64,000 nt of DNA from Methanomassiliicoccaceae archaeon DOK. Its GTDB lineage: Archaea > Thermoplasmatota > Thermoplasmata > Methanomassiliicoccales > Methanomethylophilaceae. The notes beneath the pieces were generated by a model, which ran no database searches, had not been told where the DNA came from, and was given only the letters and a program-made list of their open reading frames with translations. The position numbers were made by a program, and so were the translations under genes. How positions within the stretch are numbered: position 1 is the first letter of the stretch; every line of letters starts with the position of its first letter. Below are positions 33,835-42,898 of this stretch, piece by piece. The stretch is from positions 1,736,001 to 1,800,000 of the forward strand of contig CP047880.1 of NCBI GenBank assembly GCA_009911715.1, in the 5' to 3' direction.

Positions 33835-35022
33835 ATGGTAACCTTCCTGCCTTTCCCCGGACTCAGACCGAACATAAAGGCCGGCGAGCACGTCGGCGAC
33901 CGCATCTCCCCGCCGTACGACGTCATCGGACCGGAATACCTGGAGGAGCTGCAGTCCCACCCGCACAACGTCACCAGGCTCACCCTCAACCCCGACGCCG
34001 ACAAGAGGTATCACGGCGCCAGGAAGGAGCTGGAGCAGTGGATGGCCGACAGCGCCCTGAAACAGGACGACGACTCGTTCTACATCTACGAGCAGACCTT
34101 CGACGACAACGGCACCACCCGTGTGCGCAGGGGCATCGTCGGGATCCTGAGGACCGAGAAATACGAGGACGGCAACATCATCCCCCACGAGGAGACGTTC
34201 TCCAAGGTCAAGGCCGACCGCCTCAACCTCCTCAGGGACATGGAGTGCCATCTGGAGTCCATCTTCGGCATATACCAGGGGCTCACACCCGAGCTCAACA
34301 AGAAGATAAGGGACCACGAGTCGCTGGTGTACAGGTACGTCGACTCGGACGGCGTCGAGCACAGGTACAACAGGCTCTCCGACCCCGAGATCACGAAGGA
34401 GATCTCGGAGCAGCTGAAGGACCAGAAGATGCTCATAGCCGACGGACACCACAGGTACGAGACCGCCCTCAACTACGCTATGGAGAACCCCGACGACGAG
34501 AAGAAGCAGTTCGTCCTCGCCACCCTTGTCGCATCCGACGACGAGGGACTCGTCATCTGGCCCACCCACAGGCTCGTGACCGCGGGGGACATCTCCGAGA
34601 GGAACGCCATCAAGGGGATCTCCAAGAACCTGACCCTCACCGAGACCGACCGCGACGGAATGGTCGCCGGCCTGAAGGACCACATGATGGGACTGGCGTT
34701 CAAGTCCGGCGCGTGCTACCTGGCGGACTACGACGGAGGGGACGACCCCATGTGGACCCTCGACACATACGTCGCCCAGGAGAAGATCCTCAAGGGCGTC
34801 TACAAGTCCGACGAGGGGAAGGCCGAGGTCGCCTACGACGCCGAGCTTCCGTCGGTCCTGAAGAAGATGGACGAGAAGCAGTACGACCTGGCGATCATCC
34901 TGAACGACCCCAGTCTCGAGAAGATCTGGGACCTGTCAATGATCGGCAAGCGCATGCCCAAGAAGACCACATTCTTCTTCCCGAAGATCTGGTCCGGATT
35001 CGTCTTCTACAAGATGTTCTGA
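33835..35022 (+). CDS. DUF1015 family protein
   Basis: 395-residue protein of the DUF1015 family, recognised from FPGLRPNIKAGEHVGDRISPPYDVI at the start, IPHEETFSKVKADRLNLLRDMECHLESIFGIY, and the diagnostic LIADGHHRYETALNYA near residue 205, where the Asp-Gly-His-His cluster may be an active or metal site. Biochemical function is not established. Bacterial members often lie beside serine-synthesis or aminotransferase genes; here the neighbours give no such hint. Single gene with its own terminator. Confidence 0.88.
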   Translation: MVTFLPFPGLRPNIKAGEHVGDRISPPYDVIGPEYLEELQSHPHNVTRLTLNPDADKRYHGARKELEQWMADSALKQDDDSFYIYEQTFDDNGTTRVRRGIVGILRTEKYEDGNIIPHEETFSKVKADRLNLLRDMECHLESIFGIYQGLTPELNKKIRDHESLVYRYVDSDGVEHRYNRLSDPEITKEISEQLKDQKMLIADGHHRYETALNYAMENPDDEKKQFVLATLVASDDEGLVIWPTHRLVTAGDISERNAIKGISKNLTLTETDRDGMVAGLKDHMMGLAFKSGACYLADYDGGDDPMWTLDTYVAQEKILKGVYKSDEGKAEVAYDAELPSVLKKMDEKQYDLAIILNDPSLEKIWDLSMIGKRMPKKTTFFFPKIWSGFVFYKMF

Positions 35023-35032
35023 AACTTCAAAA

Positions 35033-35048
35033 CGGGGCTCAGGCCCCG
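35033..35048 (+). terminator. hairpin terminator after DUF1015 gene
   Basis: Perfect 6-bp stem CGGGGC/GCCCCG with loop TCAG, 10 bases after the stop codon. Confidence 0.6.
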
Positions 35049-35174
35049 CATCCCCATAATCGAATGCCGTTCGAAACAGACGGACGCATCCGAATGCGCC
35101 ACGAGACGGTTGCATCGACGGAGACGGACATCAGACGGAACGTCGACGCATGAACGATGGTGCGAAAATAAAGA

Positions 35175-35249
35175 TGGAGCCGCCGATGGGAATCGAACCC
35201 ACGACCTACGCCTTACCAAGGCGTCGCTATACCCCTTAGCCACGGCGGC
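35175..35249 (-). tRNA. tRNA-Thr (anticodon GGT)
   Basis: Acceptor GCCGCCG/CGGCGGC, anticodon stem ACGCC/GGCGT around TTGGTAA (anticodon GGT), T-arm GTGGG-TTCGATT-CCCAT, discriminator T and encoded CCA (35175-35177). Confidence 0.95.
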
Positions 35250-35358
35250 AGTGTGTAGGCATGCGTAACAGCATCCTATTGATAAACCTTCCTGTCAGGC
35301 GATCGGACTTCGACACCTTCTGGCAAGGATGATGGGGACGACAGGGCCTGAGATGTAT

Positions 35359-35368
35359 TAAATAGTAC
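35359..35368 (+). promoter_or_regulatory. TATA box of NSS symporter gene
   Basis: ATTAAATAGT 32-41 bases ahead of ATG 35400, implying a leaderless or nearly leaderless message and arguing against the upstream in-frame ATG at 35373. Confidence 0.55.
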
Positions 35369-35399
35369 ACTGATGTACGTCTTACTATATTCGTGCGAC

Positions 35400-36746
35400 A
35401 TGACCGAAGACGGAGATGCACAGACCCGTGACGGGTTCAGCGGGAAGAGGGGATTCATCCTCGCCAGCATAGGCTCCGCCGTCGGCATGGGGAACATCTG
35501 GCGCTTCCCCGCGATGGTCTCCCTCTGGGGAGGGCTGACCTTCATCATCCCCTATCTGATCTTCGTGGTCCTGATTTCCGCGACGGGGGTCATCGGGGAG
35601 TTCGCTCTTGGCCGTGCGGCCAAGGCCGGTCCCTGCGGGGCCTTCGGGATGTGCACCGAGCGTCGCTTCGGTAACAGGAAGGTCGGCGAGCGCATAGGAC
35701 TGATTCCTGTGATAGGATCCCTGGCGCTGGCCATAGGGTACACATGCGTGGTCGCATGGATCATCAAGTACACGGTCATGGCGTTCGACGGCGACCTGTT
35801 CGCCATGGGGCAGGACATGGACGTCATCGCGGGCATGTTCAACGACACCGCCAGCGCCTGGGGCGCCAACATGTGGGTGGTCGTCGCCGCCGTGGCGACG
35901 CTGCTCATCATGTCCCTGGGAGTGTCCAAGGGAATCGAGAAGGCCAACAACATCCTCATGCCGCTGCTCTTCACACTGCTCATCGGGCTCGCCATCTATG
36001 TGGCGACCCTGCCGGGCGCCTCCGCCGGGTACAGCTACATCCTGACGATAGACATGGACCTGCTCGCGAACCCGCTCGTGTGGATATTCGCCTTCGGACA
36101 GGCGTTCTTCTCCCTGTCCGTGGCAGGGAACGGCAGCGTCATCTACGGCTCCTACTTCAAAAGGAACGAATCGATCCCAAGCGCCGCGTTCTACGTGGCG
36201 TTCTTCGACACCGTCTCCGCCCTGCTGGCCGCGATGGTGATCATCCCGGCGATGGCGGCCGGAGGGGCAGAGCTGAACGAGGGCGGCCCCGGACTGATGT
36301 TCGTGTACATCGTCAACGTGTTCAACGGGATGGATGGCGGCTACATCGTCGGCATCGTGTTCTTCGTCAGCGTCCTGTTCGCGGGGATGGCGTCCATCGT
36401 CAACCTTTACGAGGCGCCGGTATCGTTCCTTCAGGAGAGGTTCGGGGCAGGCCGCGTGAAGGCCACGCTGACGATGGTCGTGATCGGCGGCGCTGTCGCC
36501 CTCTGCATCCAGTCCATCGTGTCCCCCTGGATGGACGGGGTCTCGATCTACATCTGCCCGCTGGGCGCTCTTCTTGCCGCGGTGATGCTGTTCTGGGTGG
36601 CGGGCAAGGACTTCGCCGAACGTGAGGCCAGCGAAGGGGCTAAGAAGCCCATCGGAAAATGGTTCGTACCCTTGGGAAAGTACGCCTACTGCGCCCTCAG
36701 CCTCATCGCCCTCGTCGCCGGAGCCCTGCTCGGCGGAATCGGATGA
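35400..36746 (+). CDS. neurotransmitter:sodium symporter (NSS family) amino acid transporter
   Basis: 448-residue Na+-coupled transporter with the LeuT-type signature GFILASIGSAVGMGNIWRFPAMVS in helix 1, which forms the sodium and amino acid site. About 11-12 helices. Family members in prokaryotes import hydrophobic amino acids. With the AGCS symporter at 18412 it gives the cell two sodium-driven amino acid uptake routes. Followed by a hairpin convergent with the MMPL gene. Confidence 0.93.
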   Translation: MTEDGDAQTRDGFSGKRGFILASIGSAVGMGNIWRFPAMVSLWGGLTFIIPYLIFVVLISATGVIGEFALGRAAKAGPCGAFGMCTERRFGNRKVGERIGLIPVIGSLALAIGYTCVVAWIIKYTVMAFDGDLFAMGQDMDVIAGMFNDTASAWGANMWVVVAAVATLLIMSLGVSKGIEKANNILMPLLFTLLIGLAIYVATLPGASAGYSYILTIDMDLLANPLVWIFAFGQAFFSLSVAGNGSVIYGSYFKRNESIPSAAFYVAFFDTVSALLAAMVIIPAMAAGGAELNEGGPGLMFVYIVNVFNGMDGGYIVGIVFFVSVLFAGMASIVNLYEAPVSFLQERFGAGRVKATLTMVVIGGAVALCIQSIVSPWMDGVSIYICPLGALLAAVMLFWVAGKDFAEREASEGAKKPIGKWFVPLGKYAYCALSLIALVAGALLGGIG

Positions 36747-36755
36747 CGGACGGAC

Positions 36756-36772
36756 CCCGGCCCGAGGCCGGG
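36756..36772. terminator. hairpin between NSS and MMPL genes
   Basis: Perfect 7-bp stem CCCGGCC/GGCCGGG with a three-base CGA loop, in the 37 bases between convergent stops; it can serve both strands. Confidence 0.6.
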
Positions 36773-36783
36773 TAAGATGTTTC

Positions 36784-39258
36784 TCAGGACTGCCCCTCGA
36801 ACCTGCGCTGGAGGAACTTCGGACCCTTCCAGCTCCAGTCGCCCATCAGATGCATGAGCGCGGGGACGACATATGGCACGACGACCAGCGAGTCAAGCAG
36901 GATCGCGAAGCCGAGGGCGAACCCGATCTCCTTGAGCATCACGGAACCGGACAGCAGGAGGGTCAGGAACGTCCCACCCATGATCAGTCCGCAGAGGGTG
37001 ATGATCCCGCCGGACCTCATCAGGGAGTCCCGTATGGCGATGTCGTTCGACATGCCCCTGACCTTGCCCTCCCTTATGCGTGTCGTGAGCAGGATGTCGT
37101 AGTCCATGCCCAGACCGAGGCATATGACGAACAGCACGATCGGGACTATCCACACCACCTCCGCGCCCAGAGCATGGACGAAGACCAGCTGCAGAACCCC
37201 GAGCGTCCACACAACGCCCATCATGATGGTTGCCAGAGACCTGATCGGCGTGAAGTAGGAGCCGAGGACCAGCATCAGCAGGACGTATATCAGGAGGATG
37301 ACCCCGACCTCGATCCAGTGGAACTCTGTGTTGACGACCCCGGATATGTCATAGAGGACGGCGGGGGTGCCGAGCACCCAGGCGTCCACCGCCCAGGGGT
37401 TCTCGGACGCAAAGGCCTCCAGCACGTCCCTTGCCTTTCCGACAGATGCCATGGACTCCTGCGACATGGGCTCGTCCGAGACCACGATCATCATCTGGAC
37501 ATACATCCCGTCGGACGAGACCAGACCCGCCCCGGTGTTGACCGCGTAGTCCAGAAGCGAGGAGACCGGCGCCTGCATCTCGGGCGACAGGGGGAGGGCT
37601 GTGTCCGGCGTAAGGTTCCATCCGTAGCTGCCGAAGAATGCCTCGAGGCGATCCGACACCACATCGGGGATCTGCGACAGGACGGCCCTGTTCACCATCT
37701 CCGGAGTGACCATCCCCTCGGGGTATCCGGCCTGCACCAGCGCGTCGTGCGCCATGGAGTACAGGACGGACCATGACACCGGACCCATGACGTAGCTCAC
37801 GTTGCTGTCGGCCTCGGTGAAGCGGCCCTGCAGTTCGGACAGTCCCGCCAGGTACGATTGCCCTTCCGACGTCCATCTCAGGACGCCCATCCCGCCGCCG
37901 AGATCGGTCATCTCGGCTATGGGGGAATCGAGCTGCACGAGGGCGTACGTGGGCATCAGGAGCCCCCCGTCGGTGCTCTCCGTTATGGCGTCGACGCCGT
38001 TCTTCGCCTCCGAATCGGGCATCACGCTGATCATGTCGAAGGAGTCGTCCGATGTCACAGCCGTGTATCCGAGGGGAACGGTGATCAGGATGGCGACGGC
38101 CACGATGGCCTTCGCGTGGTTCACCGAGAACTTCCCGGCCCATGTGAAGTACCTGCGCCCGGCCTCGGTCAGCCTCCCGTAGAGTCCCGACCCCGAAGCC
38201 TCCATGCGCCTGTAGAACTCCATGTCCCTCGGCCAGAACACCCTGTCCCCGACGATCGATATGACCGCCGGTATCAGGGTCAGTGCCGCCAGCATGGCGA
38301 GCACTATGCCTATGGCGAGGACGATGGCCATGCTGGACACCAGGGAGTACGAGCAGAGAGCCATGACGGCGAATCCGATGATGACCGCGAGACCGGAGGT
38401 CAGGACCGACTCGCCGGCCCAGACCACGGCCTCGGAGAGGGCGTCCTCCTTGGACTTTCCGCTCCTGCGCTCCTCCCTGTACCTGGAGATGATGAAGACC
38501 GAGTAGTCGCATCCCGCACCGAGCATAGAGACGAGGACGATCACACGCGTGATGTAGAAAATGTCCATGACGCCGCCGAGGGCGAATATCAGGGACAGGA
38601 CGATCCCGTACGCCGTACCGACGACCAGCGGTGGAACCGCTGCCGTCACCAGGGAGCAGAAGAACAGCCCCAGCAGCACGAAGATGAGCACTATGGAAAT
38701 GGGGTCGATGACGGACATGTCCGCGTTCGCCCCCTGCAGGGTGTCGTATGCTATGGGCACAGAACCTGTGACGTACGTCCTCATGTCGGACAGTCCGGCA
38801 TCGTCCATCGCGGAGGCGACCACGGACCTCAGATTCCCGACCTCGTCCATGGATGAGAGCCCTCCGCCCACGGAGAACGACACCAGGAACACACCCGAGT
38901 CGCCGTTCCCGTACGAGCCGAGGACCGTCAATCCGACCGAGTCCCCGTACCTCTCGCCCACGGCGTCGGAGAGGACGCCCGAATCGATCAGACCCGAGTC
39001 TATCCTTGAGAGCTCCCCGTCGTCTTCATACGGGATCGCCAGGACGGTGTCTGTGGTCAGACTCCCGCCGAAATGCTCCTCGACTATCGCCTGGCCCTCA
39101 GACGATTCCGAATCGAAGCCTCCCATGGAGGTCATGTCGTAGTTCAGAGCATCGCCCACCTGCGCCGCGAACGGCAGCGCCACCAGCAGTGCGACTATCC
39201 AAACCGCGATCACCGCCTTGGGGTGCCTCTGGATCAGTTTAGAGTAGTTTTCGAACAC
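36784..39258 (-). CDS. MMPL/RND-superfamily exporter
   Basis: 824-residue RND-type membrane protein with the two-fold MMPL plan: helix 1 near residue 15, a large extracytoplasmic domain (about 35-185), five helices (about 185-370), a second large domain (about 400-630) and five more helices. Characteristic sequences are MLGAGCDYSVFIISRYREER and its repeat LGLGMDYDILLTTRIREG, the proton-relay Asp-Tyr pairs of the family. Exports lipids, drugs or fatty acids. GTG start with GGAGTG seven bases upstream. Divergent from a TetR gene, with palindromes around its TATA box. Confidence 0.92.
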   Translation of the reverse strand: MFENYSKLIQRHPKAVIAVWIVALLVALPFAAQVGDALNYDMTSMGGFDSESSEGQAIVEEHFGGSLTTDTVLAIPYEDDGELSRIDSGLIDSGVLSDAVGERYGDSVGLTVLGSYGNGDSGVFLVSFSVGGGLSSMDEVGNLRSVVASAMDDAGLSDMRTYVTGSVPIAYDTLQGANADMSVIDPISIVLIFVLLGLFFCSLVTAAVPPLVVGTAYGIVLSLIFALGGVMDIFYITRVIVLVSMLGAGCDYSVFIISRYREERRSGKSKEDALSEAVVWAGESVLTSGLAVIIGFAVMALCSYSLVSSMAIVLAIGIVLAMLAALTLIPAVISIVGDRVFWPRDMEFYRRMEASGSGLYGRLTEAGRRYFTWAGKFSVNHAKAIVAVAILITVPLGYTAVTSDDSFDMISVMPDSEAKNGVDAITESTDGGLLMPTYALVQLDSPIAEMTDLGGGMGVLRWTSEGQSYLAGLSELQGRFTEADSNVSYVMGPVSWSVLYSMAHDALVQAGYPEGMVTPEMVNRAVLSQIPDVVSDRLEAFFGSYGWNLTPDTALPLSPEMQAPVSSLLDYAVNTGAGLVSSDGMYVQMMIVVSDEPMSQESMASVGKARDVLEAFASENPWAVDAWVLGTPAVLYDISGVVNTEFHWIEVGVILLIYVLLMLVLGSYFTPIRSLATIMMGVVWTLGVLQLVFVHALGAEVVWIVPIVLFVICLGLGMDYDILLTTRIREGKVRGMSNDIAIRDSLMRSGGIITLCGLIMGGTFLTLLLSGSVMLKEIGFALGFAILLDSLVVVPYVVPALMHLMGDWSWKGPKFLQRRFEGQS

Positions 39259-39270
39259 TGAATCACTCCA

Positions 39271-39282
39271 TGAGCACGCTCA
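39271..39282. promoter_or_regulatory. palindromic operator 1 at MMPL promoter
   Basis: TGAGCACGCTCA, a near-perfect dyad, lies at the predicted MMPL transcription start, downstream of the minus-strand TATA box TTTTAAATAC (39294-39303). Confidence 0.6.
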
Positions 39283-39306
39283 AATTTGAACTTGTATTTA
39301 AAACAA

Positions 39307-39320
39307 TTGAACATGCTCAA
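39307..39320. promoter_or_regulatory. palindromic operator 2 at MMPL promoter
   Basis: TTGAACATGCTCAA, dyad-symmetric, 37 bases centre-to-centre from operator 1. The two flank the MMPL TATA box, a layout suited to repression by the divergent TetR protein. Confidence 0.6.
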
Positions 39321-39362
39321 GAACAGAGACGAAGGAACATCCGGTCGATGGACCCACTGAAA

Positions 39363-39371
39363 AAGTTTAAG
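39363..39371 (+). promoter_or_regulatory. TATA-like element of TetR gene
   Basis: AAGTTTAAG about 40-48 bases before ATG 39411; weaker than the MMPL element and outside the palindromes. Confidence 0.4.
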
Positions 39372-39410
39372 ACGGGACAACACATCGAAACGGACCAAGG
39401 TTGAGGACTT

Positions 39411-40094
39411 ATGAGCGATGATGGGCTCTCCGACAAACGCCTGACGAAAAGGGCGCAGCGCACCGAGAACACCAGAAGGCGCATCCTGGACGCCTCCATC
39501 AGGCTTTTCATGGAGCAGGGGTATGAGAAGACCACCACCCGTCAGATCCTCAACGAGGTCGGCATCCTCAACGGCAGCCTCTACAACATATACAAGAGCA
39601 AGGAGGACATCTTCTCGGACATCATCATCAGCGCTCTCGACGAGGCCATAAGGCATGCGACCGACAGCCTCCCCGAGGGCACGCCGACCAGGATGAGGCT
39701 CGCATACATCTTCCACATACAGATCTACTTCGCCGCCAGGTCACAGCGCATCGCCGAACTCCTGACGATCGCCCACGAGAAGTGGGGCATCCACAAGAGG
39801 GTCGTGGACTCCCTGACCGACTGGATCAGGAGGACCGACACGGAGGGTGAGATGTACACGGACGCGTACGACTTCCCTCTGAAACTCGATGCATGCGCCG
39901 CGGTGACGGAGTCCTTCATAGAGAGGATGTCCCGCGAGCCCGGAACGGTTCGCGACAAGGACGCCATGATCCTCGTCTCCAACGTGGTCCAGGATTTGTT
40001 CGGACAGCCGAGGGAGGGGACCGAGGCGGTCATCGACGAGCTGATCGAGTCCCTGGAGGCCCGCGAGTTCGTCATATTCGACGTCCGCATCTGA
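39411..40094 (+). CDS. TetR-family regulator, likely repressor of the MMPL exporter
   Basis: 227 residues. A charged N-terminal arm is followed by the helix-turn-helix TTTRQILNEVGILNGSLYNIYKSKEDIF (about 43-70), standard for TetR; the C-terminal 150 residues are the ligand/dimer domain. Divergent from the MMPL gene across 152 bases containing two dyads of the form TTGARCAYGYTCAA. A third such dyad lies at 42109, downstream of the next gene. By analogy with other TetR/RND pairs it probably senses an exported lipophilic compound. Confidence 0.88.
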   Translation: MSDDGLSDKRLTKRAQRTENTRRRILDASIRLFMEQGYEKTTTRQILNEVGILNGSLYNIYKSKEDIFSDIIISALDEAIRHATDSLPEGTPTRMRLAYIFHIQIYFAARSQRIAELLTIAHEKWGIHKRVVDSLTDWIRRTDTEGEMYTDAYDFPLKLDACAAVTESFIERMSREPGTVRDKDAMILVSNVVQDLFGQPREGTEAVIDELIESLEAREFVIFDVRI

Positions 40095-40135
40095 CGGCAC
40101 TAACTTTATTTCGGAGCCCCCGCCTTCACGTGCGC

Positions 40136-42073
40136 ATGAAGAAAGAGATGAGTTCCTTCGATGTCCGTTCCATAGTCACGGAGATGGCAGCCCTCGAAGG
40201 CGCCCACATGGACAAGATCTACCACTGGGGTGCCGGGAACGTCCTATTCAGGCTCAACGTCCAGGGCGAGGGGAAGAAGGAGCTCTTCTTCAAGGACAAG
40301 AAATGGCTGTACTGCCCAGCGGTCAAGCCCGAGACCCCGACGCTTCCGACGTCCTTCGCATCGTTCCTGAGGAAGTACATCGACAACGCCCGCGTCGGCA
40401 AGGTCAGACAGGTGGGCTTCGACCGTATCGTCGAGATGGAGCTGTCCAAGTCCGACGGGGACTACAGGCTCATCTTCGAGATGTTCGGAGGAGGCAACGT
40501 CCTGCTCGTGAAGGACGGCACCATCCTCAACTGCCTGATACAGAAGACGTGGAAGGACAGGAAGACCCGTCCCGGCGAACCCTACATCATGCCCAAGACC
40601 AGGTTCGACCCCACGGACTCCTCCGAGGAGGACTTCCTCAGGTCGTTCAGGGCATCCGACTCCGACTGCGTCAGGACCCTCGCCACATCCGTGAACCTGG
40701 GCGGCCAGTACGCCGAGGAGGTCTGCAAGCGCGTGGGGATCGACAAGTCCACCCCGGTTTCGCAGGTCGATGACGGCACCGTCTCGAGGATGTACTCCGT
40801 GATGAAGGACATCGTCGGCCACGTCGTGGCGGACCCTGAGCCGACCGCCTTCCTGAAGGACGGCCAGATCCAGGACCTGGCACCGATCGACATGATGTCC
40901 CATGAGGACCTGGACAAGCAGCGCTACGAATCCATGTCCAAGCTAATCGACGCGTTCCTGGTCCAGATCCAGGAGGACGAGGAAGAGGCGTTCGTGGACC
41001 CGAGGGTGGAGAAGCTCAACAAGAGGATCGCCAAGCAGGAGGAGACGCTCGAGGAGTACCGGGAGCAGTGCGAGGTGTACCGCAGGAAGGCCGAGGCGCT
41101 CTACACCGACTACGCCAAGGTCAGCGAGCTGCTGTCCGTCCTCTCGGAGCAATCCGCGAAGCTCACATGGGACAAGCTGAAGGAGGGGGCATCTAAGATC
41201 CCGTTCGTCACCTCGATCGATCCGTCCAAGTGCACCGTCACGGGAACGTTCGCCGGAGAGACCGTCACGCTGGACTACACGAAGAACATCGATGCCAACG
41301 CGTCCGACCTCTACCAGAGGGGGAAGGCCGTGGGCGAGAAGGCCAAGAACGCCGAGACCGCCCTGAATGAGAGCCGCGCCGAGCTGGCGAAGCTCGAGAA
41401 GGGCATAGCCAAGGTCAAGGCCGAGATGGCCGGGAAGGCCCAGCCGACCAAGCAGTTCTGGTTCGAGAGGTACAAGTGGTTCATCACCACCGGAGGCAGG
41501 CTCGTCATCGCGGGAAGGGACGCCCACACCAACGACAACGTCGTGAAGAAGCATCTGAAGGAAGGCGACCTGTACGCCCATGCGGATGTGCACGGTGCGC
41601 CGTCGGTCATCATCAAGGATGGCGCGAAGGCATCCGGAGAGGAGCTCAGAGAGGCCTGCCTGTTCGCCCTGGCGCAGTCCAAGTCGTGGATCGCCGCCCT
41701 CGCAGAGGGAACGGCCTTCTGGGCATATCCAGACCAGGTCAGCAAGACCCCCAACCCCGGCGAGTTCGTCCCCCGCGGAGCGTTCATCATCCGCGGGAAG
41801 AGGAACTACGAACACCACCTGCCCCTGGAGCTCGCGATCGGCGAGATATACTATCAGAATGCCAGGAAGGTCATGTGCGGACCCGTGTCGTGCTTCGAGA
41901 AATCGGACAGATATCTGGTGATCAAGCCCGGGAAGAAGACCGGACGCATGTCCAACGAGCTGGCGAAGCGCTTCGACGTCCCCGAGGAGGAGGTCTCCAG
42001 AATCCTTCCGCCGGGTGATGTGGAGATCGTCAGGGAGGTCTGGCCCAAGCCAGATGAGCAAGATAGGGAGTAA
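40136..42073 (+). CDS. Rqc2/NEMF/RqcH homologue (NFACT protein)
   Basis: 645-residue ribosome-quality-control factor that binds peptidyl-tRNA on split large subunits. Domain order is standard: NFACT-N (1 to about 210, with the catalytic-type Asp-Arg of GFDRIVEM near residue 97), helix-hairpin-helix, a long coiled coil (about 285-430, broken by a small beta insert), and NFACT-R (FWFERYKWFITTGGRLVIAGRDAHTND, then DLYAHADVHGAPSVII). Probably recruits alanyl-tRNA to tag stalled chains. TATA-like ACTTTATTTC (40102-40111) precedes the ATG. Confidence 0.95.
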   Translation: MKKEMSSFDVRSIVTEMAALEGAHMDKIYHWGAGNVLFRLNVQGEGKKELFFKDKKWLYCPAVKPETPTLPTSFASFLRKYIDNARVGKVRQVGFDRIVEMELSKSDGDYRLIFEMFGGGNVLLVKDGTILNCLIQKTWKDRKTRPGEPYIMPKTRFDPTDSSEEDFLRSFRASDSDCVRTLATSVNLGGQYAEEVCKRVGIDKSTPVSQVDDGTVSRMYSVMKDIVGHVVADPEPTAFLKDGQIQDLAPIDMMSHEDLDKQRYESMSKLIDAFLVQIQEDEEEAFVDPRVEKLNKRIAKQEETLEEYREQCEVYRRKAEALYTDYAKVSELLSVLSEQSAKLTWDKLKEGASKIPFVTSIDPSKCTVTGTFAGETVTLDYTKNIDANASDLYQRGKAVGEKAKNAETALNESRAELAKLEKGIAKVKAEMAGKAQPTKQFWFERYKWFITTGGRLVIAGRDAHTNDNVVKKHLKEGDLYAHADVHGAPSVIIKDGAKASGEELREACLFALAQSKSWIAALAEGTAFWAYPDQVSKTPNPGEFVPRGAFIIRGKRNYEHHLPLELAIGEIYYQNARKVMCGPVSCFEKSDRYLVIKPGKKTGRMSNELAKRFDVPEEEVSRILPPGDVEIVREVWPKPDEQDRE

Positions 42074-42076
42074 ATC

Positions 42077-42088
42077 TTTAAATATTTG
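42077..42088 (+). promoter_or_regulatory. TATA-like element after rqc2 homologue
   Basis: CTTTAAATATTT follows the stop codon by four bases and is the strongest TATA match in this gap. A transcript from it would start near 42110, at the palindrome, and meet the hairpin at 42135. Confidence 0.4.
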
Positions 42089-42108
42089 GAACTTGGGTTC
42101 GGCCTTTG

Positions 42109-42126
42109 TTTTGAACACGTTCAAAA
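42109..42126. promoter_or_regulatory. third TTGAAC-type palindrome
   Basis: TTTTGAACACGTTCAAAA, an 18-base dyad with only the two central base pairs breaking symmetry. Its core TTGAACAYGYTCAA matches operator 2 of the MMPL promoter (39307). Confidence 0.6.
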
Positions 42127-42134
42127 GTATTTTT

Positions 42135-42153
42135 CAGGGGTCAAAAACCCCTG
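42135..42153 (+). terminator. hairpin with CAGGGGT stem
   Basis: Perfect 7-bp stem CAGGGGT/ACCCCTG with loop CAAAA, preceded by ATTTTT and followed by TTTCTGG. It may terminate the rqc2-like gene or end a very short RNA from the promoter at 42077. Confidence 0.5.
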
Positions 42154-42259
42154 TTTCTGGTTGTCATATGGTAATCCTTCGGCAGTTCCAGAAGGGCCTG
42201 GATGCATTGACTTTAAATCATATGTCATAACAACCACTCGCAGTCAAAAACTGCATGTG

Positions 42260-42796
42260 ATGCACATGACAGATGTAAAGTCAAAGATTAACATCATTGG
42301 CATCCTGGGAATCCTGGGTGCGATTTTGATGATCATCTGTGTCTTCCTCGAGTGGGGATCCATCGAGATGGCACTGATGGGAGAGTCTGGCACATACGCA
42401 TTCAGCGGATGGGACCTGTACTCTGATATAGCGATTTTTAGCATACCTCTGCTTGATTTTTCCATCCCCATCTCCGAGCTGGAGCTGACCTCCTACAGCT
42501 ACGTGCCGCTTGTAGCGCTTATATGTGGAATCATCGGACTCATCGCCACGATTCTTCCTGTGGCCAGCAGTGGAAGCAAGAACATCAACAGAATCTTCGG
42601 AATAATCGCTCTCATTCTGGCTATCGTATCTATCGTCCTGATGGTTTTGTATATGACGGACCTTTCCTACTCCGGAGGATATGAAGGACTCGCCACCGCA
42701 ACTGTTGGAGCCTCCTACGGAGTGTATATAGGAATTGTCGGAGCAGTTCTGATGATTCTCGGTGGAATCGGGGACGTTGCAAGAAAGACAGAATAA
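42260..42796 (+). CDS. four-helix membrane protein of unknown function
   Basis: 178 residues. Hydrophobic spans at about 11-30, 84-104, 112-134 and 154-174; between spans 1 and 2 is a 50-residue extracytoplasmic loop with FSGWDLYSD and aromatic residues. No family assigned. Codon use is visibly less GC-rich than in neighbouring genes, suggesting recent acquisition. CTTTAAATCA (42210-42219) is a likely TATA box. Start ATG 42260 or 42266. Small four-helix proteins with a Gly-Trp-rich loop are common in gut methanogens, but their role is not known. Confidence 0.7.
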   Translation: MHMTDVKSKINIIGILGILGAILMIICVFLEWGSIEMALMGESGTYAFSGWDLYSDIAIFSIPLLDFSIPISELELTSYSYVPLVALICGIIGLIATILPVASSGSKNINRIFGIIALILAIVSIVLMVLYMTDLSYSGGYEGLATATVGASYGVYIGIVGAVLMILGGIGDVARKTE

Positions 42797-42881
42797 ATAT
42801 CGACGATCTAGAGTGAATAACCACAAGTTCAGATCAGTTTTCTGTATTCGTTCAGGGTATACACTTAAACCATCATAAAAC

Positions 42882-42898
42882 GGGAGGGCTTACCTCCC
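42882..42898 (+). terminator. hairpin terminator after membrane protein gene
   Basis: 6-bp stem GGGAGG/CCTCCC with loop GCTTA, 85 bases after the stop, followed by ATATTGTTTT. Confidence 0.5.

Noticed and set aside
42168-42230. A 20-codon leader peptide upstream of the 42260 membrane protein gene
   Set aside because: No ribosome site and no composition hint of a regulatory peptide; kept only as a note within the 42074-42160 finding.
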